Assembly: GCF_007667425.1 (NCBI RefSeq)
Contig: NZ_VDRC01000001.1
Location: forward strand, 1,890,595 to 1,954,594
Direction of reading: 5' to 3'
Source: Microbacterium sp. 1.5R
Lineage (GTDB): Bacteria; Actinomycetota; Actinomycetes; Actinomycetales; Microbacteriaceae
Length of the DNA: 64,000 nt
Of the stretch, positions 8,653-17,195 are shown one piece after another (position 1 is the stretch's first letter; each line of letters begins with the position of its first letter). Below the pieces are notes generated by a model, which saw only the letters and a list, made by a program, of their open reading frames with translations, did no database searches and was not told the origin of the DNA. Made by a program: the position numbers and the translations under genes.

Positions 8653-9540
8653 ATGCTGGGTTCCCATGTGACGGCCACGCAGAAGCGTCGCGCGCTGCGC
8701 GACCGGCTCGCGAGCGGGCGGCTGACGGTGCTGCCCGGTGCGTTCAGCCCGCTCACTGCGCGGGCCATCTCGCAGGCCGGGGGCGCGGGGGTGTACATCT
8801 CGGGGCACATGATCGCCGCCGATCTGGGCCTGCCCGACATCGGCCTGACCACGCTGAGCGAGGTCGCGCAGCGGGCGCAGCAGATCGCCCGGATGGTCGA
8901 CGTGCCCGCACTCGTCGACGCCGACACCGGGTTCGGCGAGCCCGCGAATGCGGCGCGCACCATCCAGATGTTCGAGGATGCCGGCATCGCCGGGTGTCAC
9001 ATCGAGGACCAGATCAACCCGAAGCGCTGCGGGCACTCCGACGGGGTCGAGGTGGTCGACGCCGATCCCGCGCTGCGTCGCATCCGCGGGGCGGTGCTCG
9101 GTCGTCGCGACCCGGAGTTCGTGATCATCGCGCGCACCGACGCCCGGGCCGCGGTCGGACTCGACGCCGCGATCGAGCGGGCGCAGTCGTTCGTCGACGC
9201 CGGCGCAGACGTGATCTTCCCCGAGGCGCTGCGCTCGCCGGAGGAGTACCGGAGGTTCCGGGCCGAGATCGACGTGCCGCTGATGATCAACCTGAACGAG
9301 TTCGGCGGGCGTGTGCCGCTCACTCAGCAGGAAGTGCGCGACCTCGGGTATCAGCTCGCCGTCTACCCCATGACCCTCCTGCGTCTCGCGATGGGGGCCG
9401 TGACCGACGGCATCCGCGTGTTGTTGGAGCAGGGGACGCAGGAGGGTTTGATGGCCGGGATGCAGACCCGCGACGAGCTGTATGCGCTGCTCGACTACGA
9501 CGGACACGCCGCGTTCGACCGGGAGGTCATCGGGCGCTGA
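8653..9540 (+). CDS. Isocitrate lyase/PEP mutase family protein (methylisocitrate lyase-like)
   Basis: TIM-barrel C-C lyase of 295 aa. Metal and substrate motifs are intact: VDADTGFGEP, HIEDQINPKRCGH (the lyase KRCGH loop), VIIARTDARAAVG and FVDAGADVIFPEAL. The ATG at 8653 lies 4 bp after the preceding stop; an upstream in-frame start at 8617 would overlap the hydrolase and is less likely. A 2-methylisocitrate or dimethylmalate-type substrate is expected, giving pyruvate plus a dicarboxylate. It is a functional relative of the degenerate tail on the FAD hydroxylase gene. Confidence 0.9.
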   Translation: MLGSHVTATQKRRALRDRLASGRLTVLPGAFSPLTARAISQAGGAGVYISGHMIAADLGLPDIGLTTLSEVAQRAQQIARMVDVPALVDADTGFGEPANAARTIQMFEDAGIAGCHIEDQINPKRCGHSDGVEVVDADPALRRIRGAVLGRRDPEFVIIARTDARAAVGLDAAIERAQSFVDAGADVIFPEALRSPEEYRRFRAEIDVPLMINLNEFGGRVPLTQQEVRDLGYQLAVYPMTLLRLAMGAVTDGIRVLLEQGTQEGLMAGMQTRDELYALLDYDGHAAFDREVIGR

Positions 9541-9696
9541 ACGGCGCTGCGCCTGGCTCGGCCGATGGCGGCTGACCGCGGACCTCCGGCCCGTCCGACG
9601 ACACCCACCTCTCCGCGAAACGCGCCACCCCCTTTGGTCCGAGCCCGCGTGCGTGTGAGGATGACGACATCCCCTGGCCCCGTCGAAAGGAACCTC

Positions 9697-10755
9697 ATGC
9701 AGCTCGCGATGATCGGACTCGGTCGAATGGGCGCGAACATCGTGCGACGCCTCATGCGCGACGGCCACGAGTGCGTGGTCTACGACGTGAACGCGGATGC
9801 CGTGCAGGCGCTCGTCGCGGAGGGAGCCGTCGGGGCCGACAGCATGACCGATCTGGCGTCGAAGCTCGAGGCGCCGCGCGCGATCTGGATGATGGTGCCG
9901 GCCTCGCTCACCGGGGCGGTGGCCGATGAGGTCGCGGCCGTGCTCGACGAGGGCGACATCCTCATCGACGGCGGCAACTCGAACTACCGTGACGATGTGC
10001 GCCGGGCGAAGGCGCTGAAGGAGCGGGGCATCCACTACGTCGATGTGGGTACGAGCGGCGGCGTCTTCGGTCTCGAGCGCGGGTACTGCCTGATGGTCGG
10101 CGGGCCCGACGAGGCCGTGCAGCGCATCGAGCCGATCCTGCGGACGGTCGCTCCGGGTGAGGGCGAGATCGAGCGGACCCCCGGTCGCACCGGCGAGCTC
10201 GGCCCTGAGGAACTGGGCTACCTGCACTGCGGTCCGTCGGGGGCGGGGCACTTCGTGAAGATGGTGCACAACGGCATCGAGTACGGCATCATGGCGTCGA
10301 TCGCCGAGGGCCTGAACCTGCTGCACAACGCGGATGCCGGGGTGCGCGAGGCCGAGCACTCGGCCGAGATCGCCCCGCTGGAGGAGCCGGAGTTCTACCA
10401 GTTCCCCATCGACACCGCGAAGGTGTCGGAGCTGTGGCGACGCGGATCGGTCATCTCGTCGTGGCTGCTCGACCTCACGGCGGCGGCGCTCGCCGAGAAC
10501 CCGACGCTCGACGGTCTCGCCGGTCGCGTGTCCGACTCGGGCGAGGGTCGCTGGACCGTCAAGGCCGCGGTCGACGTCGGGGTGCCCGTGCCGGTGCTCG
10601 CGGCATCACTGTTCGAACGCTTCGCGTCGCGCGACGAGGACCGCTTCGCGAACCAGGTGCTCTCGGCGATGCGGCTGCAGTTCGGCGGGCACCAGGAGCT
10701 CCCTGCAGGCGACGTGCTCGAGGCCGGCACGCGCAAGTCGGAGTCGCAGGGCTGA
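9697..10755 (+). CDS. gnd: 6-phosphogluconate dehydrogenase, decarboxylating (short GndA/YqeC type)
   Basis: NAD(P)-dependent oxidative decarboxylase of 352 aa, the shorter form of the family (the long form is ~470 aa). The Rossmann motif [13 protein letters not shown] is at the N-terminus. Substrate motifs [18 protein letters not shown] and [20 protein letters not shown] are all present. The ATG at 9697 follows GAAAGGAACCTC. It is separated from the lyase by 156 bp and may have its own promoter. It may supply ribulose 5-phosphate and NADPH for the upstream hydroxylase, or be an unrelated housekeeping gene. Confidence 0.93.
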   Translation: MQLAMIGLGRMGANIVRRLMRDGHECVVYDVNADAVQALVAEGAVGADSMTDLASKLEAPRAIWMMVPASLTGAVADEVAAVLDEGDILIDGGNSNYRDDVRRAKALKERGIHYVDVGTSGGVFGLERGYCLMVGGPDEAVQRIEPILRTVAPGEGEIERTPGRTGELGPEELGYLHCGPSGAGHFVKMVHNGIEYGIMASIAEGLNLLHNADAGVREAEHSAEIAPLEEPEFYQFPIDTAKVSELWRRGSVISSWLLDLTAAALAENPTLDGLAGRVSDSGEGRWTVKAAVDVGVPVPVLAASLFERFASRDEDRFANQVLSAMRLQFGGHQELPAGDVLEAGTRKSESQG

Positions 10756-10817
10756 CCCTCGAAGCCCATCCCCTTCCCCCGGTCGTTGAGCCTGCGAAGC
10801 CCTTCCCCCTGCCCCCG

Positions 10818-10849
10818 GGTCGTTGAGAGAGCGAAGCGAGACGAAACGC
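10818..10849 (+). repeat. Interspersed ~32-bp repeat copy
   Basis: Copy of the window-wide intergenic repeat that starts GGTCGTTGAG, has a GAGCGAAGCGAG core and ends GACGAAACGC. A degenerate half copy lies just before it (about 10784-10802). It sits between the gnd and GNAT genes, both on the + strand. Confidence 0.85.
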
Positions 10850-10911
10850 GCTACATTCCTCGGGTCGCCACCCTGCAGCATCCCGACACACCCTCACCCG
10901 AAAGACACCCG

Positions 10912-11382
10912 ATGAGCGAACCTCGCGCCTACCGCATCCGCACTGCCACGCCTGACGATGCGCCGCGCATCGCCGAGCTCCTGCACGCGTTCAACACGGA
11001 GTTCGACACCGCGACGCCGGGCGTCGAGGTGCTCACTCGACGGCTGCGGTCTCTGCTCGGCGGAACGGCCACGTTCGCGATCGTCGGCGGAGAGCCGGCG
11101 GTCGGCGTCGCGCTGGTGACGGTGCGTCCGAACGTGTGGTCCGACGCTCCGGTCGCGCTGCTCGACGAGATGTACGTCGACCCGGCGGAGCGCGGCGGCG
11201 GACTCGGCAGCGAGATCATGCGCGTGATGATCGAGGCGTGCCAGCGGCTGGGCGTCGGCGAAATCGAGATCAACGGCGACGCCTCGGATGCCGACGCGAT
11301 GCGCTTCTACGAAGCCCACGGCTTCACCGGCTCCGACCCGGCCACGGGCGAGCGGGCGCTGTACTACTCCCGCTCGATCTGA
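10912..11382 (+). CDS. GNAT family N-acetyltransferase
   Basis: Acetyl-CoA-dependent acyltransferase of 156 aa. YRIRTATPDDAPRIAELLHAF is a standard GNAT N-terminus. Motif A is LDEMYVDPAERGGGLGSEIMR, with the acetyl-CoA loop RGGGLG, and the C-terminal ASDADAMRFYEAHGF is motif B. ATG at 10912. The acceptor substrate is not predictable. Confidence 0.9.
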   Translation: MSEPRAYRIRTATPDDAPRIAELLHAFNTEFDTATPGVEVLTRRLRSLLGGTATFAIVGGEPAVGVALVTVRPNVWSDAPVALLDEMYVDPAERGGGLGSEIMRVMIEACQRLGVGEIEINGDASDADAMRFYEAHGFTGSDPATGERALYYSRSI

Positions 11383-11407
11383 CCGCGGGCCAGACAGACC
11401 CGGCCTT

Positions 11408-11791
11408 TCACCGACCCGCGGCATCCCATCCGACCCAGTCCGGCCGGTCGACGATGCAGAAGCGGTTGCCCTCGGGGTCCTGCATGGTCACGTAGTCGGC
11501 ATCGTCCGGGCGCCCCTCCCACGGCACGACGGTCGCGCCCAGCTCACCGAGGCGCCGCACCTCGGCATCCTGATCCTGGGCGTAGATGTCGAGGTGGATG
11601 CGCGGCGGCAGCACCCGCTCCGACCGGTGGGCGTCGAGGGCGATGCAGGGCGCGTCGGCGTCGCGCGGCTTGAGCACGACCCAGTCGTCGGACGCCGGAT
11701 CGCGTTCGACGTAGTCGAGGGCGGCTTTCCAGAACTCGGCCTGCGCGGGCAGGTCGTTCACGCGGATCACGATCGAGACGATCTTCAGCAT
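11408..11791 (-). CDS. VOC family (glyoxalase/bleomycin-resistance-like) protein
   Basis: A 127-aa single-domain VOC protein. It begins MLKIVSIVIRVNDLPAQAEFWKAAL and ends with VTMQDPEGNRFCIVD, the paired beta-alpha-beta-beta-beta units of the fold. Putative metal ligands include the His of RIHLDIYA and the Glu of PEGNRF. It is convergent with the GNAT gene and lies 57 bp downstream of the MerR gene stop. The substrate is unknown. Confidence 0.88.
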   Translation of the reverse strand: MLKIVSIVIRVNDLPAQAEFWKAALDYVERDPASDDWVVLKPRDADAPCIALDAHRSERVLPPRIHLDIYAQDQDAEVRRLGELGATVVPWEGRPDDADYVTMQDPEGNRFCIVDRPDWVGWDAAGR

Positions 11792-11848
11792 GCCGGTCAG
11801 GCTAGAGCGCCTCGTGGATGCCGCGACAGGCCCTTGCGACGCAGGCGG

Positions 11849-12610
11849 TCACCGCCCTCGCACGTGGAGGCGCAGTGCGGCGGCGGCGAGGGCCGCGGCA
11901 TCCGCCGTCCCGAACGTCACGTGGAAGTCGGGGTTCGTCTCGTATTGGTCGGCCATGCCGAGCACCATCGCCGTCGCATTCTCGGCGTCGCCGGCATGCG
12001 TGGGCGTGCCGGGGATCTCGGCGAACCAGTCCAGATGCGCGGCCGCATGCGCCTGCGCCTCAGGTGACGACGGCCCAAGATCCCGGTCGTGCAGCTCCCG
12101 CCACCGCCCGACGAGCGCGTCGGTGCGGGCCTTCCACTCGCGCTGCTGCCGCACCGATTTGTCGTGCCACCAGCGGTTCGAGGCGTCGAAGGCCTCCTGC
12201 CCCCAGCGTTGCACGACCTCGTCTTCGTAGCTGTCGTTGAAGCCCTGCAGCATGACGTCCATGCGCGGCTCGCGCCCCTGCGCGCGCATCTCGATGGTGT
12301 GCTCGACCGAGGCGATTCGCCGGGCGACGGCATCCTTTTCGGTCTGCAGCTGCGCGAGGTGCGCGCGCAGCGAGATGATCTCGGCCTCGGAGTTCTCGGC
12401 GTCGAGCAGCGAGGCGATCTCGGCGAGCGGCATGCCGGTGTCACGCAGCAGCAGGATGCGCTGCAGCCGCGCGACCGCGAGCGGACCGTAGTACCGATAT
12501 CCGTTGGCGGCGACGCGGTCGGGCGAAAGCAGCCCGATGCGGTCGTAGTGGCGCAGGGTGCGTCCGGTGATGCCCGCACGGTCGGCGAGCTCGGAGACGG
12601 TCCACTCCAT
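11849..12610 (-). CDS. MerR family transcriptional regulator with TipAS-like ligand domain
   Basis: A 253-aa regulator. The N-terminal winged helix WTVSELADRAGITGRTLRHYDRIGLL is the MerR signature, followed by a dimerisation coiled coil to about residue 110. The C-terminal half, with FNDSYEDEVVQRWG, AYxxS-like WWHDKS and WRELHDRDLGPSSPEAQ, matches the TipAS antibiotic-recognition domain. Such proteins bind thiopeptide-like or other large drugs and activate promoters with long 19-20-bp spacers. The neighbouring VOC gene is a plausible target. Confidence 0.9.
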   Translation of the reverse strand: MEWTVSELADRAGITGRTLRHYDRIGLLSPDRVAANGYRYYGPLAVARLQRILLLRDTGMPLAEIASLLDAENSEAEIISLRAHLAQLQTEKDAVARRIASVEHTIEMRAQGREPRMDVMLQGFNDSYEDEVVQRWGQEAFDASNRWWHDKSVRQQREWKARTDALVGRWRELHDRDLGPSSPEAQAHAAAHLDWFAEIPGTPTHAGDAENATAMVLGMADQYETNPDFHVTFGTADAAALAAAALRLHVRGR

Positions 12611-12621
12611 GCGTGCTCCAG

Positions 12622-13527
12622 TCAGTCGGCGGTCGGGGCGAGCCCGAAGTGCGGAAGAGCGGCGGGCAGGATGCCGGAGGCCGGCGCGTGCACGGACTCC
12701 GCCGCCGTGCGTCCGCTCACTTCACGGTACGCGTCGACGAGGCGAGCGCCCGCCGCATAGCCCGCGCCGGTCGGGAGCCCGACGGGTTCGCCGCCGAACA
12801 GGCGCGCGGTGGCATCGCCGAGCACCCACGCGGCGAAGTCCTGCATCCCCGTGACGCCGAGGCCGGTGGCGACCTTCGCGAGCACGCCATCGTCGGCGCG
12901 GGTCTTCGGCGAGACGAAGTGGGTGAAGCCGGACGGCCCGAACAGCTCGGTGGCGAAGACGTCGGCGAGTCCCTCGGACACCACGTGCTCGCCGACGGTG
13001 ACCGTCGCCGGATCCCAGACGACACCGCCGGGGGAGTACCGCACGTTGTGGTGCAGCTCGTGCACGGCGATCGCCTCGAGCCGATCGAGCACGCGCGCAC
13101 TCGGCCACAGCGTGAGGGTGATGTAGCCGCTGATGCCGCCGAAGCCCGACAATCCCTGCACCTCGTCGACGAAGTGCGCGTTGCGCGGATCGCCCAGGAC
13201 GAGGAGGACGGTCAGATCGGGGATCAGGATGCCGGGGTTCGCCCGCTCCAGCGCATCGATACCGGTGTGCAGGGCGGCCTCGACGCGCCGCCACGCATCG
13301 GCCGCGATGAGGGCGTCGAGTCCGGAGCGGACCTCGTCGGACGGATGTTCCACATCGAACCCGAAGCTCTGTCGGTGCACGTCGGCGAGATCGAGCCCGC
13401 CCGGGATGAAGTGGTACATGCCCGCCATCGGCGCCCACATCTCGCGCACGAGGTCGGCGCGCTCGGCGGGGTCGGCGTCGAGGATGCGGGCGGTTGCGGA
13501 AGCACTGTCGATCAGGGTGACGGTCAT
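12622..13527 (-). CDS. DUF2268 predicted zinc protease
   Basis: A 301-aa cytosolic zincin. The zinc-binding HExxH is visible as VHELHHNVRY (His157, Glu158, His161), and EGLADVFATELFG downstream supplies the third ligand region. The ATG at 13527 (MTVTLID) is chosen; a TTG 13 codons upstream at 13566 has no better ribosome binding site. The family is described as putative Zn-dependent proteases, sometimes fused to regulators. It lies 11 bp upstream of the MerR gene on the same strand, so co-transcription is possible. Confidence 0.87.
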   Translation of the reverse strand: MTVTLIDSASATARILDADPAERADLVREMWAPMAGMYHFIPGGLDLADVHRQSFGFDVEHPSDEVRSGLDALIAADAWRRVEAALHTGIDALERANPGILIPDLTVLLVLGDPRNAHFVDEVQGLSGFGGISGYITLTLWPSARVLDRLEAIAVHELHHNVRYSPGGVVWDPATVTVGEHVVSEGLADVFATELFGPSGFTHFVSPKTRADDGVLAKVATGLGVTGMQDFAAWVLGDATARLFGGEPVGLPTGAGYAAGARLVDAYREVSGRTAAESVHAPASGILPAALPHFGLAPTAD

Positions 13528-13599
13528 GTCATCCGACGGTAACCCTTGACGCTGCGGCAAGGTCAACCGCGGCTCGTCGAGCGAGCGAAGCCTCCCCCG

Positions 13600-13737
13600 G
13601 GTCGTTGAGCGAGCGAAGCGAGCTGTGTGTCTCCGCGGGTCGTTGAGCGAGCGGAGCGAGACAAAACGCGGTGACGCTCCAGCACACTCGCACCCCGGGT
13701 CGTTGAGCGAGCGAAGCGAGTCGAAGTGACGAAACGC
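13600..13737 (+). repeat. Three interspersed repeat copies
   Basis: Three copies of the ~32-bp repeat starting GGTCGTTGAGCGAGCG at about 13600, 13638 and 13698, all in the same orientation, with imperfect 3' ends. A further degenerate copy precedes them at about 13571-13590. They fill the gap between the DUF2268 gene and the lipoprotein gene. No gene is seen here. Confidence 0.85.
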
Positions 13738-13757
13738 CCCGCCACGCTGCGCTCAGG

Positions 13758-14738
13758 TCATCGCGTGAATGTCACCGTGCCGTCGGCATCCTTCGTCACC
13801 GTGCCGGTGTACACCGCGGGCTCCGGGTAGGTCGCGCCATCCGCGCGCACGGTGAAGCCCTTCGAGTACTCGACGCGTCCGTCGGTGACCACGGGGGCCA
13901 TGGACGGAGTGCGGAACCACTCGACCGTCGAGGGGTCGACGAGGGGCGTGGCGTACGTGAGCACCTCGGGAGGGCACGACGGGCCGGTCATCCCCTCGGC
14001 CACGCATGCCTCGGTGAGCGCGTCGATCTGCGCCTCGGCGGCGGCGATCACATCGGACGGTACCCACGCGCTGACCGTCAGATTCCAGTGCGTGACTGCC
14101 GCGTTCGAGGGGAAGTCGGATGCCGGGTCCGCGTCGTCGAGCGGCCACGGCAATGTGAACTCGTTCGTGCCGTCGTCGCCGAGCTGGGTCGTGCCGGTCG
14201 GGTCGTCGTACGCGATGTCGTACAGGGCCGGCAGCAGGAACAGATCGTGCGCGCCCTCGGGCTGCATCGCGTACTCGAGCTCGCCGTTCACGACGATGCG
14301 CCCGGGGGAGGCGATGTTGATGATCGAGAACTTCTCATCGCGCCACGAGATCGTGCGCTCGCCGTCGTCGTTCTTCACCTGGAAGGTCGCGCTCGCCGGG
14401 TTCTCGGGGTCGTCGAGCACGAACTCCACGGTCGCCGTGACGGTGTAATCGTCGGAGCCCTTCGTCGGCACGACCTTCACGTCGGACGGAAGAGCAGCGG
14501 ATGCCGCGTAGAAGTCCTCGTCGAGGAACTCGGTCGGGAAGTCGATCGACGTCATCGCCGCGGCATCGGCCGTCTCGCCGGCTTCGAGGTGGCCGAAGAA
14601 CTCCTCGAGCAGGGCGACGCTCTCGGTGGTGTCGCCGTCGCCGCTCGTGCTGCCCGACGGACTGCACCCGGATAGCGCGACGACCGCGATGGCGGAGAGG
14701 GCGAGGGTGCGGGTCGCGCGCGGGCGCAGAGACGTCAT
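13758..14738 (-). CDS. Hypothetical secreted lipoprotein
   Basis: A 326-aa product beginning MTSLRPRATRTLALSAIAVV with lipobox ALSGC, so it is anchored outside the membrane. After a Ser/Gly/Asp linker it has two beta-rich segments, one around TVTATVEFVLDDPENPASA and one at the C-terminus YTGTVTKDADGTVTFTR. The layout suggests NTF2-like or DUF4878-type ligand-binding domains. It is flanked on both sides by repeat blocks. No specific function is recognised. Confidence 0.8.
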   Translation of the reverse strand: MTSLRPRATRTLALSAIAVVALSGCSPSGSTSGDGDTTESVALLEEFFGHLEAGETADAAAMTSIDFPTEFLDEDFYAASAALPSDVKVVPTKGSDDYTVTATVEFVLDDPENPASATFQVKNDDGERTISWRDEKFSIINIASPGRIVVNGELEYAMQPEGAHDLFLLPALYDIAYDDPTGTTQLGDDGTNEFTLPWPLDDADPASDFPSNAAVTHWNLTVSAWVPSDVIAAAEAQIDALTEACVAEGMTGPSCPPEVLTYATPLVDPSTVEWFRTPSMAPVVTDGRVEYSKGFTVRADGATYPEPAVYTGTVTKDADGTVTFTR

Positions 14739-14838
14739 GTGGACTCCGGTCGTCGGTCGCGCGATTCCCCCGCGCGGTTCGTGCCTCCACGCTATCGGGA
14801 TGCCGGGGTGCGCCGGTCGTCGAGCAATCGTTTCCGCG

Positions 14839-14989
14839 GGTCGTTGAGCGAGCGGAGCGAGACGAAACGCAGTGACGTCCCCGAATCCCCTTCCCCCCGA
14901 CGCAGGTCGTTGAGCGAGCGGAGCGAGACGAAACGGGGTGAGGTCCCAGTCACGCTGCGTACTGAGCGAGCGAAGCGAGACGAAAACGC
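14839..14989 (+). repeat. Three interspersed repeat copies in a 320-bp gene-free gap
   Basis: Copies of the GGTCGTTGAG...GACGAAACGC repeat at 14839-14870 and 14905-14936, and a 5'-shortened copy at about 14962-14989. They occupy most of the interval between the divergent lipoprotein and DHFR-like genes (14739-15058). No other feature is seen apart from whatever promoters these two genes need. Confidence 0.85.
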
Positions 14990-15058
14990 GCCACCCTCCC
15001 GAGGCGTACTCTGTACGGCATCCGACCCCGCACTTCGCGCATCGAGGGAGAGCAGCGC

Positions 15059-15631
15059 ATGAGACCACTGCGGTATGCGATCAACGTGACCCTCGACGGG
15101 TGTGTGCATCACGAGGCCGGGGTCGCGCCCGACGACGAGCTGATGCGCTTCTGGACCGCGCAGATGGAGAACTCGGATGCCGAGCTCTACGGCCGTGTCA
15201 CGTTCGAGATGATGCGGGAGGCGTGGAAGCGTCCGGATGACGGGGTCTGGCCCGACTGGATGGACGCGGGGGAGCAGGAGTTCGCCGCCACCCTCGACCG
15301 GGCGAAGAAGTACGTCGTCTCGAGCACGCTCGACGAGGTCGACTGGAATGCCGAACTCGTGCGGGGCGACCTCGGCGAGGCCGTGCAGAGGCTGAAGGAG
15401 CAGCCGGGTAAGGGGCTGTCGGTCGGAGGACTCGTGCTGTCGACGGCGCTCACGGATCTCGGGCTGATCGACGAGTACGTCTTCGTGCAGCATCCGCTCG
15501 TGGCGGGCCACGGCCCGTACCTGCTGGCCGGTCTGCGCGAGCGGGTCGACCTGGAGCTGGTGGATCGACGCGAGTTCGGGTCCGGGGTCGTGGCGATGAC
15601 GTTCCGGCCGAGGCCCCGCAGCTCTCGATAG
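15059..15631 (+). CDS. Dihydrofolate reductase family (RibD C-terminal-like) protein
   Basis: A 190-aa protein of the RibD_C/YyaP type. LRYAINVTLDGCVHHEAG is the substrate-loop strand, AELYGRVTFEMMR the dinucleotide-binding element, KYVVSSTL a core strand and GLSVGGLVLSTALTDLGLIDEYVFVQHPLVAGHGPYL the C-terminal fold. The ATG at 15059 follows GAGGGAGAGCAGCGC. These proteins resemble NADPH-dependent reductases but their substrates are generally unknown. Confidence 0.88.
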   Translation: MRPLRYAINVTLDGCVHHEAGVAPDDELMRFWTAQMENSDAELYGRVTFEMMREAWKRPDDGVWPDWMDAGEQEFAATLDRAKKYVVSSTLDEVDWNAELVRGDLGEAVQRLKEQPGKGLSVGGLVLSTALTDLGLIDEYVFVQHPLVAGHGPYLLAGLRERVDLELVDRREFGSGVVAMTFRPRPRSSR

Positions 15632-15751
15632 AACACAACTGCCTCACAAGCGACCCGTTCCGACGCGTTTTCGATCTTTCGTCACGACGCCCGCCGCGGT
15701 CCACGCCGCGCGGTCGTGCCGCGACCCGAGCCCGGCCGCTACGCTTCCCCC

Positions 15752-16036
15752 ATGACCGAGCCAGACCCGACGCCGTCGCTGATCCAGCAGCGGTTCGCGC
15801 TGCGCAGGGCGAGGACCCACGCCGTGTGGATGATCGTGGGCTCGCTCATCGGGGCCCTCATCATCGGCATATCCGTCGTCGTGGGAGAGGGCGGCTGGCG
15901 TCTGTGGTCGGGCATCGCGACTGTCGCCGTCTTCATCGGCGGGGTCATGTTCGGCGTGGCGAAGTTGCTCGCCGCCCGGCGCGCGACGCGTGAGTTCGAA
16001 GACCGCTACGGTCGCGACGCCGGCATCCAGGACTGA
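15752..16036 (+). CDS. Small two-helix membrane protein (copy A)
   Basis: A 94-aa protein starting MTEPDPTPSLIQQRFALRR, with two transmembrane segments (about VWMIVGSLIGALIIGISVVV and IATVAVFIGGVMFGVAKLL) and a charged tail EFEDRYGRDAGIQD. A near copy lies at 16447. The sequence before both start codons (CGCTACGCTTCCCCC) is also conserved, so the duplication included the 5' region. Function unknown. Confidence 0.78.
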   Translation: MTEPDPTPSLIQQRFALRRARTHAVWMIVGSLIGALIIGISVVVGEGGWRLWSGIATVAVFIGGVMFGVAKLLAARRATREFEDRYGRDAGIQD

Positions 16037-16043
16037 TTCGCCG

Positions 16044-16328
16044 TCACGCGCGAGTCCGTCGGCGCTGCAGCATCTTGCCGAGCTGCCATGCGAGCGCGCA
16101 CAGTCCCCACACCGCGGCGGCGATTCCGATCACAGCGGCCCCGAGCGAGAGTGCGGGGAATCCGCCTCCGGTCCCCGAGATCCCCGCTGCATCCGCCGCC
16201 ACCCCCGCGGCGAACAGTTCCGACGCTCCCCACCAGATCAGGATCACTCCTCCGATGACCGCGAGGATGCCGGCGGCGACGGGTCGCGCCACCGACACCG
16301 GAACCTGTGCGGGATGCTGCGCAGTCAT
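16044..16328 (-). CDS. Small membrane protein
   Basis: A 94-aa protein with two predicted transmembrane helices (AAGILAVIGGVILIWWGAS and LGAAVIGIAAAVWGLCALAW) separated by a Gly-rich loop and ending in a basic tail QRRRTRA. It lies between two copies of a duplicated membrane-protein gene but on the opposite strand. No family is recognised. Confidence 0.65.
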   Translation of the reverse strand: MTAQHPAQVPVSVARPVAAGILAVIGGVILIWWGASELFAAGVAADAAGISGTGGGFPALSLGAAVIGIAAAVWGLCALAWQLGKMLQRRRTRA

Positions 16329-16446
16329 GCGTCCAGCTAACCCGTTGACGGCCGAGATGGCGATACCCCTCTCGGCATCGTCGTCGCGCGACGACCGCCG
16401 ACCGTGGCGGACGAGTCGTGAAACTGCGGCCCGCTACGCTTCCCCC

Positions 16447-16722
16447 ATGACCGAGCCAGACCCGACCCCGTCATTGATCCAGCAGCGGCTCGCTCTGCAA
16501 CGGGACAGGACTTCGGCCCTCTGGATGCTCGCGTCGCCGGTCGTCGGCGCGGCCGTCTTCGCGCTGATGATCGTCGAGGGCAGGGGCGGCTGGCTGCCCT
16601 GGCTCGCGCTCGCCTTGTTCGTCGCCGGCACGGTCTTCGCCGTGGTGAAGATCCGCGCGGTACGTCGCGCGATCCGCGAGTTCGAGGACCGCTACGGCCC
16701 GGGCGCCGGCATCCAGCACTGA
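16447..16722 (+). CDS. Small two-helix membrane protein (copy B)
   Basis: A 91-aa paralogue of the protein at 15752. It shares MTEPDPTPSLIQQR at the N-terminus and REFEDRYG-(x)2-AGIQ at the C-terminus, while the two membrane helices have diverged. The conserved ends suggest cytosolic or interfacial function, with freer drift inside the membrane. Function unknown. Confidence 0.78.
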   Translation: MTEPDPTPSLIQQRLALQRDRTSALWMLASPVVGAAVFALMIVEGRGGWLPWLALALFVAGTVFAVVKIRAVRRAIREFEDRYGPGAGIQH

Positions 16723-16755
16723 CTGACCGACCCGGTCGGCGCTCACGCGCTTTTC

Positions 16756-16917
16756 TCAGTCCTTGCCTGCGTCGATCCATCGAGTGTGCGCACGCAGTCC
16801 GTGGAACACCGCCTGCTTGATCACGAGGTACAGAAGCAGACGACCGACGACGATGCCGAGGACTGCAAGCGTCAGATTCAGGATGAGCAGCAGGCTGAGG
16901 TTCGATCCGAAGTCCAT
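16756..16917 (-). CDS. 53-aa membrane miniprotein
   Basis: A short reading frame starting MDFGSNLSLLLILNLTLAVL with one long hydrophobic helix continuing through GIVVGRLLLYLVIK, and a polar tail ending WIDAGKD. The compact hydrophobic design and clean start and stop support it as real. No family is recognised. Confidence 0.55.
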   Translation of the reverse strand: MDFGSNLSLLLILNLTLAVLGIVVGRLLLYLVIKQAVFHGLRAHTRWIDAGKD

Positions 16918-16975
16918 GCGGCGACCCTAGCAACGGCTCGATTCGGGGGTGGCTCCCACCCGCGCGAGCCGTCTC

Positions 16976-17089
16976 TCAGCGGCGGCGCATCTCGCGCACG
17001 AAGATCCAGATGAGCCAGAGTCCTCCGGTGATCAGCGTGAGGACGCAGTCCAGGAGGAAGTGAAAGAACCCGTATCTCTTCTTCGCCAT
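16976..17089 (-). CDS. 37-aa membrane miniprotein
   Basis: Reads MAKKRYGFFHFLLDCVLTLI then TGGLWLIWIFVREMRRR. The pattern H-x-LLD-x-x-LT-x-x-TGGLWLIWI-x-VREMRR recurs in very short actinobacterial and actinophage membrane proteins of unknown role, from recollection rather than a search. One transmembrane helix, positive on both ends. It lies 58 bp upstream of the 53-aa gene on the same strand, suggesting a mini-operon. Confidence 0.65.
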   Translation of the reverse strand: MAKKRYGFFHFLLDCVLTLITGGLWLIWIFVREMRRR

Positions 17090-17195
17090 GACAGAAGCCT
17101 ACGGCGCACGGCCGACACCGGATCCGCGAGCGACGAACCGCCCGGCGCCTCGCGCCCGGCGCCTCGCGCCCGGCATCCGTCAGTAGCCTGTTCTC

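Noticed and set aside
12717..13100. Minus-strand 127-aa frame within the DUF2268 gene
   Set aside because: It is an out-of-frame shadow of the zincin gene; the HELHH motif is in the other frame.
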